Assembly (NCBI GenBank): GCA_944368925.1
Contig: CALVXG010000002.1
Location: forward strand, 172,701-236,700
Source: an uncultured Clostridia bacterium
GTDB lineage: Bacteria; Bacillota; Clostridia; Christensenellales; Borkfalkiaceae
Direction of reading: 5' to 3'
DNA length: 64,000 bases
A program made the position numbers and the translations under genes. Of this stretch, positions 43,777-53,300 are shown in pieces; the first letter of the stretch is position 1, and each line of letters starts with the position of its first letter. The notes beneath the pieces are model-generated. The model had not been told where the DNA came from. It worked only from the letters and a program-made list of their open reading frames with translations, and ran no database searches.

Positions 43777-44060
43777 ATGGTAAACTATTTCAGAATAACC
43801 GCATATCATCCCGCCAGGGATATCTGTGCTGTCTTTGACAGCAACGGCAGATTTGAAAAGTTCTGGCAATTCAGCTCATTTCTCGTCTAGAAAGACTTCA
43901 AAATCGTCGAAGTCGGAGGGGACGATAAATTCCTCGACGAGACTTTCCGATGGTTCCTGAATCCGATAAACTCATTTTACGCGCTTGTGGTAGAGGAATT
44001 CTGGAAAGGAAAGGTAACACGATTGCCATAAATGGGAAACTATATGAAGCCTTAGGTTAA
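43777..44060 (+). pseudogene. Small mobile-element gene with nonsense mutation and frameshift
   Basis: AAGGAG precedes ATG 43777. The frame reads VNYFRITAYHP and FDSNGRFEKFWQFSSFLV, then TAG at 43888-43890. Beyond it KDFKIVEVGGDDKFLDE continues in frame, and after another shift PESDKLILRACGRG and NTIAINGKLYEALG end at 44058-44060. The pieces look like one small protein of the kind often seen on integrative elements of Clostridia; a Gln codon has probably become TAG. Confidence 0.6.
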
Positions 44061-44086
44061 TACAGAATATAAACAGAATTGCAAAG

Positions 44087-44114
44087 GGGAGAAGTCATGA
44101 CTTCTCCCTTTTTT
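44087..44114 (+). terminator. Intrinsic terminator
   Basis: GGGAGAAGTCA (44087-44097) and TGACTTCTCCC (44098-44108) form a perfect palindrome followed by TTTTTT. It closes the mobile-element remnant. 44115-44337 is AT-rich and shows nothing else. Confidence 0.85.
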
Positions 44115-44337
44115 ATAAGTATGGAGTATACGACCGAATAGTGCAAGAATTTTTATAAATTATTGAAATCTAAACAAAAATATGGTAAAATGACTTTATG
44201 TGCAAAATTCATTATGATTGGTCTTGATCAGTCTGGATAGATAGGGTCTTAAAAGAAAAGATTTTTATAAATGATTTTTATTTACTTATTGCGCAATGAG
44301 CAAATATTAAAAAAATATAGGATATACTCACTTTATA

Positions 44338-44366
44338 TTGAAATATCGTGTAATGCGTGCTATAAT
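44338..44366 (+). promoter_or_regulatory. Promoter of the BREX-4-like operon
   Basis: TTGAAA (44338-44343), 17-base spacer, TATAAT (44361-44366) with TGC just before it (extended -10). It lies 34 bases before the regulator gene and is the only clear promoter before 59.8 kb. Confidence 0.8.
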
Positions 44367-44400
44367 GTAATAGATTGGGTAGTTTTAGGATATTAGACAT

Positions 44401-44604
44401 ATGACAATCAGTTACAAGAAATTATGGAAACTCTTTATAGATGAAAATTTGAAGGACAGGGATCTATTTCGCATGTCAAGTATAAGCAATTATACATTGA
44501 AGAAGCTGAATTATGATAAAAGCGTAACGACGGATAATTTAGTGAGGATATGTGCTGCATTAAAATGCGGTATTGAAAATATTATGGATATGGTTGAAGA
44601 CTAA
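44401..44604 (+). CDS. XRE/Cro-type regulator, first gene of the BREX-4-like operon
   Basis: A 67-residue helix-turn-helix protein of the short YozG/HTH_26 type: ISYKKLWKLFIDENLKDRDL, MSSISNYTLKKLNYDKSV, then DNLVRICAALKCGIENIMDM. It is little more than the DNA-binding domain. Its stop overlaps the next start (TAATG), so it is made together with the defence proteins and may repress the promoter at 44338-44366. Small XRE-type or WYL-type regulators are common at the head of defence operons. Confidence 0.85.
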   Translation: MTISYKKLWKLFIDENLKDRDLFRMSSISNYTLKKLNYDKSVTTDNLVRICAALKCGIENIMDMVED

Positions 44605-47600
44605 TGGAAGGTTTAATACTGTTCATATTTTTGATCGTTGTGCTGTTAGTGATTTTGTTGATCGTTTATTTAGAAAAAAGGAAAAAAGCGACGCAAACGC
44701 TTTTAATTGAGAAGCCAGTAAAAGAGAAAACAATAGCATGGAAGACAAGTCAAGAATATGCGCTTGTTGGTTTCCTCGTGTCCTCGCTAAATCAATTTCA
44801 AAAGATCCAAAATCAAATTCAGTATTGCCAGAATTTGATAAAGTGGTATAACAATCGAAAAGAAGCATTGAAATTTTTAAGAAAAAATGAAGAGATTTCT
44901 AAAGAAGCGGGAGAAATTGAACAAATATATAGAGAGATTGTAAAATTAAATAAGGATAAAAATGCAATTATTGCCGAATTTGTAAATTTAAACCCAATTG
45001 GTAAGGATAAAAGTATAGCTTCATTAAACGACTTTAACTATTTTAAAACAACATCGGATGATGCTCTTTCTGAACTATTGCAAAATCTAAATTCTTGTAG
45101 ATTAGATAATGGAATAAAAATCTTTTTTTGTGCAAACTTTTATCTAATGTCAAAAAATTATGGTGTCAAAATTTGCCCTTATTTTGATTTAGGCGTTACA
45201 GAAACAACTGAATTACAAGCAACGGGATATAGCGTTAAACCGGCAATTGATGATGAAATTGTTGGCTTAAAATACTTGCATGAAAGGAAAAGGGGAGGAC
45301 CCGACAAGCGGTATACTTATAATCCGGCCACGTATATTGTTCGTAGAGGGATAGTTGTTTTAACGTTTAGGGGAGACGGTGAAGCGACGATTAAATTTTC
45401 TAATACTACAAAATCTCATTTCTATGCTTCAAAATTCTTGTATTTAGTACGTTTTGCCGGATTTCCCAGAGAAAAAGAGATGTATGCTAAAATGATTTCT
45501 ATGAATAAAGTTTATTCAGCTACGGACATTTTTAAAATGATGGATGAGGATGAATACACTAAAAGAGAAGAGCAGAAAAAATTACAGGTGGAAGGGACTA
45601 TTCGTCAACAAAAAGTAAGCCAGGAAAAACCGGAGGAACAACATGGGTTCAAGGCTGAAGAAGAAAAAAGGTTAGAGGAGGAACGACGCAATTTAATATT
45701 TGCAAAAGAAATTAAGACGATGAAAACGCAACCGGTTTGGAATCAATATGAAGCAGCTTTGTTGCTCAAAGGATACTTAGAAATTAGTAAAGGGGCGGAT
45801 AAGCAAAAGACAATTGAAAGGCTATCAAAGATGCTTCGACGAATGGCTGTTCATTCAGGTATTATAATAGATGAAATTTATCGTAATATAAATGGGATTA
45901 CATTACAGATGGATCGAATGAGAATGGCAATGACCGGGCAAATTGATGAAAGCAGAAAGCCGGCGAAAGTTTTTCTTGACGTTGTTTCATTGTATAAGTC
46001 TGACAAGGAAGGTTTTGATAAAATTTTACTTGAAGCGAAAGAGAAGTGTGGGGAAGGTATTAAGCAAGATGAGGACCTTGTAGTTAAAGTAGAACTTCCA
46101 CCTCTAACTGATGTAATTGATAAAGGAGTAAAACGTAAACCGCAGAAAGACTATCAGCAAAAAGAAGATAATATCAAAGTTTATGATTTTCAACAAAATA
46201 CTTTTTTAGGCTTTACAAAACCACTGTTAGTGATGTATTTTGGAGAAATAAATTCAAAAGTACAAAGTTGGAGTGACGTATATTGCTCGGTCCTTTTATC
46301 TTTGTGGCAAGATTATCCTTCGATCATAAAGGGATTAGCAGAGGATCCGGAATTTACTACTATTTCTTATGATAAACAAAGTTTAAGACATGCGATGGAA
46401 ATTACATCTTCATTGTTTGCAGAAGGAAATAGAAGCGCGACGGATTTAGGACAAGCTATTAGACAATTACTTGATATTTGCAATGTTGACTATGAAAACG
46501 TTGTGATCAGATATGTGTTGGTTGATCAAAATAAGACTGTAAATGATGCAAACGAAAATTTTCAATCTAATGATGAACAGGGTGAGACGATCTCCGATCT
46601 GGATAATGACCTTTTAATAGAGGGGGTGTCTGATTTAGATAATGAAATCTATGATGTGATTAAAACAAAATATTTAAACGGATTTCTTATAGGCGCTATC
46701 AATTTCAAAAAAATACGTCGCTATTATGAGGAAATTTACGCAAAACAATTAACGATTGAGAATAATGCAATCGAAAAATCGCTAAGAAAGACTTGTATAT
46801 TCTTAGATGGGAAATACTATGCAATAGACGCGTTAATGCAAGATGAGTTAAAGAATAAAGTTGCAGAATATATTCAAAATTGCATTAATAGTAATGGATA
46901 TGTTTACTATAAAATGATTATGGACAATTTCGGATACGAATTGACTGAACATATTCCGGACTCTGAGTTGTTAAAGAAATATTTAAGCAAGGTTTTTCGT
47001 CAATATGTGTATTTTGAAGAATACATGGCAAGATCACGTGATGTCAAAATTGACGTTAACAAGGAAGTAGAACAAGTGCTACTTGATTCAGTATATCCCA
47101 TATCGTTTGAAAAAATATGTGCCTTGTTGCCGCACCTAACGGAAGATGCGATTAGGAAAACTATTATATTTGATGACAAGATAATAGTAACCAATAATAA
47201 TGATCGTTTTCATATCGATTCTATGGGGTTGACAGACGATGACGTAAACGCGATTAAAAAAATTATCGATACAGTTCTTCAGGAGCATAATTGTATGTTT
47301 GGGAATGAGCTTCTTAATGGAATAAAAAGCAAGCTTCCCAATCTGTATGAAAGCATAAAAGATTTTGGCGACAGAGGAATCCGGGGCGCAGTGGCATACA
47401 AATTAAAGGGCATTTTTAAGTTTAACTCAAATATTATTTGCAATATCGGAGTGGATATTGATAATGCTGAAGTCTTTAGATCTTTTGCAAAAACTGAACG
47501 ATATTTCAGCCTGGCAGCCTTGATCGCCTTGAAAGATCAAATCGGAATAGGAAATATTTATTTTGATAATGTAAATGAAGTGGCTTCAAGAATAAATGCC

Positions 47601-48023
47601 AATGATTTTGTTCCAAATGAAGCTTTAGTGTTTAATGTAAATACCATAGATGAATTATTGGAGCAGATTATTACAGGCAATATGGCTTCTATAAAAGAGG
47701 CAAGTAATTTTGCTGTTTATCCAAGCACTTGTTATCCTTGGACGGAGTATTTACTTGAAAGCTACGTTGCAAAATATAGTAAAAAATTTAAATTGTTGCA
47801 CGTTTGTTATGCAGAAAGTAAATGTTCAGGGGCAATTGTAAAAAGATCGTCGCAAATTGATTCAATGGATGCAGTTATAATTGAATATCTTATTTTACAT
47901 GAAGAAATTCAATCAGGGAATGACGCATTAAGTGGATTAGTCGAAGATGGATACATTGCAAGAAAGCGCTATAAAAATATTGAAGACTTGTTAATTGTTG
48001 CAAAGGCAAAAAGGAGAAAATAA
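44604..48023 (+). CDS. Membrane-anchored multi-domain protein of the BREX-4-like operon (1139 aa)
   Basis: Starts with one strong membrane helix (about residues 4-23, GLILFIFLIVVLLVILLIVY) and KRKK, placing the rest in the cytoplasm. A helical charged region follows, then a domain around residues 135-310 (CANFYLMSKNYGVKICPYFD), a coiled Glu/Lys/Arg linker (about 325-370), and a helical module (WNQYEAALLLKGYLEIS, LRRMAVHSGIIIDEIYRNIN) that I have seen in several uncharacterised defence-related proteins. A second module (about 530-650) has LRHAMEITSSLF and LDICNVDYENVVIRYV. The last 450 residues look like repeated winged-helix domains (SFEKICALLPHLTEDAI). No enzyme motif was found. It is three bases upstream of brxP, so it is a likely dedicated component. 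Confidence 0.7.
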   Translation: MEGLILFIFLIVVLLVILLIVYLEKRKKATQTLLIEKPVKEKTIAWKTSQEYALVGFLVSSLNQFQKIQNQIQYCQNLIKWYNNRKEALKFLRKNEEISKEAGEIEQIYREIVKLNKDKNAIIAEFVNLNPIGKDKSIASLNDFNYFKTTSDDALSELLQNLNSCRLDNGIKIFFCANFYLMSKNYGVKICPYFDLGVTETTELQATGYSVKPAIDDEIVGLKYLHERKRGGPDKRYTYNPATYIVRRGIVVLTFRGDGEATIKFSNTTKSHFYASKFLYLVRFAGFPREKEMYAKMISMNKVYSATDIFKMMDEDEYTKREEQKKLQVEGTIRQQKVSQEKPEEQHGFKAEEEKRLEEERRNLIFAKEIKTMKTQPVWNQYEAALLLKGYLEISKGADKQKTIERLSKMLRRMAVHSGIIIDEIYRNINGITLQMDRMRMAMTGQIDESRKPAKVFLDVVSLYKSDKEGFDKILLEAKEKCGEGIKQDEDLVVKVELPPLTDVIDKGVKRKPQKDYQQKEDNIKVYDFQQNTFLGFTKPLLVMYFGEINSKVQSWSDVYCSVLLSLWQDYPSIIKGLAEDPEFTTISYDKQSLRHAMEITSSLFAEGNRSATDLGQAIRQLLDICNVDYENVVIRYVLVDQNKTVNDANENFQSNDEQGETISDLDNDLLIEGVSDLDNEIYDVIKTKYLNGFLIGAINFKKIRRYYEEIYAKQLTIENNAIEKSLRKTCIFLDGKYYAIDALMQDELKNKVAEYIQNCINSNGYVYYKMIMDNFGYELTEHIPDSELLKKYLSKVFRQYVYFEEYMARSRDVKIDVNKEVEQVLLDSVYPISFEKICALLPHLTEDAIRKTIIFDDKIIVTNNNDRFHIDSMGLTDDDVNAIKKIIDTVLQEHNCMFGNELLNGIKSKLPNLYESIKDFGDRGIRGAVAYKLKGIFKFNSNIICNIGVDIDNAEVFRSFAKTERYFSLAALIALKDQIGIGNIYFDNVNEVASRINANDFVPNEALVFNVNTIDELLEQIITGNMASIKEASNFAVYPSTCYPWTEYLLESYVAKYSKKFKLLHVCYAESKCSGAIVKRSSQIDSMDAVIIEYLILHEEIQSGNDALSGLVEDGYIARKRYKNIEDLLIVAKAKRRK

Positions 48024-48026
48024 TCA

Positions 48027-50351
48027 ATGTATTCATATGAGTGGGATTCTGCTACAGGCGGATATATCCTGAATTCGACACCTCTTGCATTTAGTAAAGA
48101 ACCCAGACCTGTTTATTATCAAGAACTTGATATTTTAGGGTTTAATGCTAAATGGAAATATCCGAAATCAGATGCTTATCCAATCATGTGGGCGGAAGCC
48201 AATAATTATTATTACAGAGGTAAGTTAGTCGCAAAAACAAAAGGTGGATCGATTTACCAGGCTCCCGAGTTAATTTTTCTTGAAAATCCTGAACCGGACG
48301 GAACTGAATTAAGATTTGTCGATATACCGGCGATGATCGAAAAAAACAGAAGTATATTGGAAAGTTTGACTCAGGAAACAATAAAAAAAATTTATAATAC
48401 ATATTTGGCATATCAAAAGAAAGTAGATGTTTTTTATGTCGCTTTTTCAGGCGGTAAAGACAGTATAGTAACGCTTGATTTAGTGCAAAGAACTTTACCC
48501 CATAATGAGTTTAAAGTGTTATTTGGGGATACAAAGATGGAGTTCCCAGATACTTATAAAACTGTTGAAGTTATAAAAGAAAAATGCGAACATGACGGTA
48601 TAGATTTTATAACAGCTTCATCGCATTTTGATCCATCAGAAAGTTGGCGACTGTTTGGCCCACCGTCTACAGTAACAAGATGGTGTTGCAGTGTTCATAA
48701 AACTTCTCCGCAAATTATCCTTTTAAGAAAAATCCTTAATAAATCTAATTTCACAGGTATGGCATTTATTGGAGTCAGGGCAAGCGAAAGCTTAGCAAGA
48801 AGTGAATATGATTATATTAGTTTAGGAGAAAAACATAAAGGACAGTATAGTTGTAATCCGATTATAGAGTGGAATACAGCAGAATTGTATTTATATATCT
48901 ATACAAATAATCTATATCTCAATGCAGCATACAAAAAGGGAAATCGACGCGCTGGATGTTTAATCTGTCCAAGAGCAGCAGAACGTAACGAGTATATGAG
49001 TAATGCCTGTTATCCGGAGGAAGTAAAAAAGTATTCGTCTATTATCAAATCTTTATATAGTAAAAGTTTTCCTACAGAAGAACGACTTGAACAATTTGTA
49101 AGTTCAGGAGGATGGAAAGCAAGAAAAAACGGTAGAGATTTGGATGTTCAAATGAACTATACTGAATTATCTACAGCAAAAGGGATTACATTACGTGTTG
49201 AAAAACCAAAAACTGACTGGAAAGAATGGATTAAGACTATTGGCATTTTAGAAAGTGATACGTCTCCGTATACCATATTGTTTAGAGGAAATCGGTATTC
49301 CTTTGAACTGGAGGAGAAAGATGAAACTATACAGGTTTTATTTTCACAAGCGATCTGCAAACAAAATCCTCTTTTTGTAAAGCTATTAAAAAATGTATTT
49401 AGAAAGGCAGCTTGTTGTGTGGGGTGTAGGGAATGTGAGGCCGATTGCCATAATGGATGTTTAAAAATCGAGAAAGGTAAAGTAACTGTTAGCAATGAAT
49501 GTAAACATTGTTCAGAATGTCATAAGGTCGAAAAAGGCTGTTTGGTTTATAAATCTATAGAAATGCCCAAAGGAGGGTTTAGTATGAAACAAATGAGTTT
49601 GAATTGCTATTCACATTTCGGCCCCAAAATGGAGTGGATAAATCAATACTTCATGTATAAAAACGAATTTGATGCAAATCATGATTTAGGCTCACAAATG
49701 TATAGCTTTTTTAAAAGATTTTTACGAGATGCTGAACTCATTGATCTTAACGGATTTTCTCGTTTTGCAAAGATTGTTGAAAGACTTGGTTTGGATAATG
49801 AAGCTTCTTGGGCACTTATGTTAACAAATTTGGCGTATACGCCTCAAATTGGTTGGTTTATAAAACATACTGGATTTAGTGAGCTTTATGAAAGAAATTA
49901 TATTTTATCATTGTTGGTTGATGATGGTGCAAAGGAAAGTTGGGTAAACGACATATGGAGTGCGTATTCAAGATTTATAGATTTACCGTTTTCTAATGTT
50001 GGATTAGGTATACCTCATAAAGATAATGGTAAATTTACTGGGTTTACAAGGATTTCTTGGCGTACCCCCGAACCCAAAGTCATTCTATATGCTTTATATA
50101 AATTTTCGGAGGCGTGTGATAATTATAAACAGTTCTCATTGACACGATTGTTAAATCATGAAATTGAGAGCGATGGGATTAGTCCGACACAAATATTTGG
50201 ACTTGATCGGACGACAATGGAAAGAATTCTGAATGGCTTGGCAAATAACTATCCGGATTTTATTTCAGTAGCCTTTACGCTTGATCTTGATAATATTAAT
50301 CTGAAAGAAAAAACATCTGAGGAAGTATTGTCTCTGTTTGAGGGGGATTAA
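48027..50351 (+). CDS. brxP: BrxP, PAPS-reductase family protein of BREX type 4
   Basis: A 774-residue protein after AAGGAG. Residues about 130-325 form a PP-loop ATP pyrophosphatase/PAPS reductase domain: SGGKDS (141-146), GDTKMEFPDTY, a CC pair at 220-221 in TRWCCSVHKT, and GCLICPRAAER (Cys 311 and 314). This is close to DndC/SspD, which activate the DNA phosphate for sulfur insertion. Around residues 463-505 lies a ferredoxin-like cluster of cysteines (CCVGCRECEADC, CLK..., ECKHCSECHK), enough for two iron-sulfur centres. The last 250 residues are helical and unassigned. In BREX type 4 this protein takes the place of the methyltransferase PglX, so it is the likely DNA-modifying enzyme. It is followed by brxC after three bases. 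Confidence 0.88.
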   Translation: MYSYEWDSATGGYILNSTPLAFSKEPRPVYYQELDILGFNAKWKYPKSDAYPIMWAEANNYYYRGKLVAKTKGGSIYQAPELIFLENPEPDGTELRFVDIPAMIEKNRSILESLTQETIKKIYNTYLAYQKKVDVFYVAFSGGKDSIVTLDLVQRTLPHNEFKVLFGDTKMEFPDTYKTVEVIKEKCEHDGIDFITASSHFDPSESWRLFGPPSTVTRWCCSVHKTSPQIILLRKILNKSNFTGMAFIGVRASESLARSEYDYISLGEKHKGQYSCNPIIEWNTAELYLYIYTNNLYLNAAYKKGNRRAGCLICPRAAERNEYMSNACYPEEVKKYSSIIKSLYSKSFPTEERLEQFVSSGGWKARKNGRDLDVQMNYTELSTAKGITLRVEKPKTDWKEWIKTIGILESDTSPYTILFRGNRYSFELEEKDETIQVLFSQAICKQNPLFVKLLKNVFRKAACCVGCRECEADCHNGCLKIEKGKVTVSNECKHCSECHKVEKGCLVYKSIEMPKGGFSMKQMSLNCYSHFGPKMEWINQYFMYKNEFDANHDLGSQMYSFFKRFLRDAELIDLNGFSRFAKIVERLGLDNEASWALMLTNLAYTPQIGWFIKHTGFSELYERNYILSLLVDDGAKESWVNDIWSAYSRFIDLPFSNVGLGIPHKDNGKFTGFTRISWRTPEPKVILYALYKFSEACDNYKQFSLTRLLNHEIESDGISPTQIFGLDRTTMERILNGLANNYPDFISVAFTLDLDNINLKEKTSEEVLSLFEGD

Positions 50352-50354
50352 AAA

Positions 50355-53300
50355 ATGGAAACAAACAAATATGCGCATTATTTTGATATTGACGAAGAGT
50401 TTTTCTCTGCAGTAAATCAAGAACTCATTGAGGAAGGAAAGGTCGATTGGCACAAATTTTTCCCTCATGAGACCTTTGTAAAATTATTGAAAGATACATA
50501 TAGCGTTTTAACAAGGCAGCATCTGTCGATTTGGGTAGAAGGCGCTTATGGTACTGGCAAATCTTATGCAGTACTCACCTTGAAGAAGCTTCTTGAAGCG
50601 GATGAGGATGAGACGATAGCCTATTTCCAAAGATACAATCTTGACATCGATTTGCTCAATAAGTATCTTGGATTGAAGAAAAATAAAGAGCAGAAATTGA
50701 TTACTGTACACCGTTATGGGGCACAGTCGATTCTCAATGAGCAAGATCTTGTTTTGGCGGTGCAGGAGAGCATAAAAGAGGCTCTGGAAGCGAACGGCAT
50801 TGAATATAAGGGAGAGGTTTCATTAAAAGAATCTGTCATCAAGTGGCTGTCTAATTCTTCAAATAAGAAATATTTTAACGATATTATTAATGAAGAATTT
50901 CCGACTGAATTTGGTGGAGATGACGTAGACAGAATTATAGAGAAATTGGAATCTTATTCGCAGGACAAGCTTATTGTAATTATGAATAAGATTTTTAAGG
51001 TTGCAAGAAAAAAAGGTATTCGGGCTATGACCCTTGATAAAGAGGGGATGGTTAAATGGATACAGGATATTATTAAAACTAATAACCTTCGTGCTATAGT
51101 ATTCATATGGGACGAATTCACAAAATATTTTGAAAACAATATGAGTGATTTGACCACGTTCCAAAAACTTGCAGAATTAAGTGAAACAGATCCGTTTTAT
51201 TTGGTTATTGTTACGCACAAATCGGAAGGCATTTTTGCTGAAAACGATAATGATAAAAAGTTGTTGGGTAGATTCGTTAGCCCGACTTGCTTAATAGAGT
51301 TGCCCGATACGATGGCATTCCGTTTGATGGCAGAAGCGATGGAAAAAACCAAAGATCCAGCTGCTCTTGAAGAATGGAATGAGATGGTTGTTGATTTATA
51401 TAATAGAACAGATGTATCGCGAGATTTGGTCCTAAAACAGTTACAGAAAAGAGATCCGAAATTTACCGTTAAGGATATGGGGCGTATATTACCTATGCAC
51501 CCGTATGCAGCATTGCTGTTAAAACATTTATCTGCACAATTCGCCTCTAATCAAAGAAGCATGTTTGACTTTATTAAAAATGATAAAGGCGATGACATAC
51601 ATGGATTTCAATGGTATATACGGAATTATGGGCCTGAAGATGATAATCCGTTATTAACGATCGATATGCTCTGGAACTTCTTTTATGAGAACGGGAAAGA
51701 GCAGTTGGCAAGCGATGTTAAGAATATCCTGAACCATTATAATAATTCACATCCGGATTATTTACTTGAAACACAAAGAAGAGTATTAAAAACGATTCTT
51801 TTAATGACTGCTATATCTCAATCTTTGGGTGATAGCGTGGATTTATTTATTCCTACGGATTCCAATGTAGCCAATGCCTTTGAAGGGATTGAAGATATGG
51901 AAGGTGCTCAGGCAATCAATGCTGCGCGCTCTTTAGTAGAGCAGCATATTTTGTACAGGAAAAAGCTGAAGGATAATAAAGAATGCTTTGCTCCTTTAAT
52001 GGCGGCTGTAGATACCAGTAAAAAAGTCGAGTATGAGGCTCAGATCGATCAATATACAACAACAAAATTAGTTGATGATGCTGGATTTAATAGTGAAGAC
52101 GGTATAAAAAATCCGACAGGAAAACTATTATTTACTTCGCCACTTGCAAATAGATTTAGGATTATTCTTACGGGAGTTGATTCCTTCTCACAAAGAGTAA
52201 GGATGATAAGGAATAATCCTGTTCAAGGCAAAATTTATACAATCTTGGGGTTTGCAAAAAGCGATGTAGAGTGTGCAACTCTTAGCAAGTTGGTAAAAGA
52301 ATACCTTAATAATTCAGAGTATGATGAATGCAATATCATCTACATCATATCTAAAACACCTCTCGGGGCAGATCTTTATAACCGCTATAAGGATAATTTG
52401 TCCGATAGTATGACGTTTGCGGGGAACGATAAAGGTAGTGAGGCCGAGCGGAGGAAGGAAGCATTAAAAATTTTAAACCTAGAATGGGGCTCAAGAATTG
52501 AAGCCGGGACTTTTGACATTGATTGGAAAAAGAATAACGGTGAATTTGTCCATGAGTTTATTTCCGATTTTGCAGCATTGAAATCGTATATGTTGCAAAC
52601 GGTAGATCGTGATTTTTATCCCTATGGATTTGAATGGAGATATTCCGTTGCTTCTAATATGTACAAATCATATTTACAAGCAAAACAAGGTGTTAAGAGT
52701 GCTGTTGCCGGCGTGTGCGAAGGGACATTTAGAAATCCCAATAAGATGATGCTGACAGAGCAAGTGATTGATGCGGCTTGGGGAACTTCGTTTGATGATA
52801 AATATTGGGAAACTAATCCTGGTTTGCCAATCAGTGCTCTTAAAAGTAAAATTGAAGAGAAAATTCATGCCGATTTTGAGGCGGACGGAAGAGTGTCGAT
52901 AAGCAGTATATACCAAATAGCAAAGGCAAAACCGTTTGGTTTAATGCCTTGTAATCTTACTGCCTTTATCTTAGGTTTTGTTTTAAGGGAATATACGTCA
53001 GATCAATATCGTTATACCGATGACCAAACATCGGACGTAATGAGTTCTTTACATTTACAAATAATGATTGATGAAATCATTAAAAACCAAGAAACTCCGG
53101 ACAAACGTTACAGGGATAAATATATTGTAACCATGACTCCGGAAGAAAAAGAATTCCACCGCCTTGCATCAATTGTTTTTGATATTCCGCTTGAGCTCTG
53201 TACATCTATTCAGATTACAAGGGATAGGGTACGAAATAAAATGAAAGTGCTCTCTTTCCCTATTTGGACGTTAAAATATGTAGATGATAGGGAATATGCA

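Noticed and set aside
44604-48023. BREX methyltransferase PglX in the 1139-aa gene
   Set aside because: No SAM-binding or NPPY-type motif is present, and the protein starts with a membrane helix.
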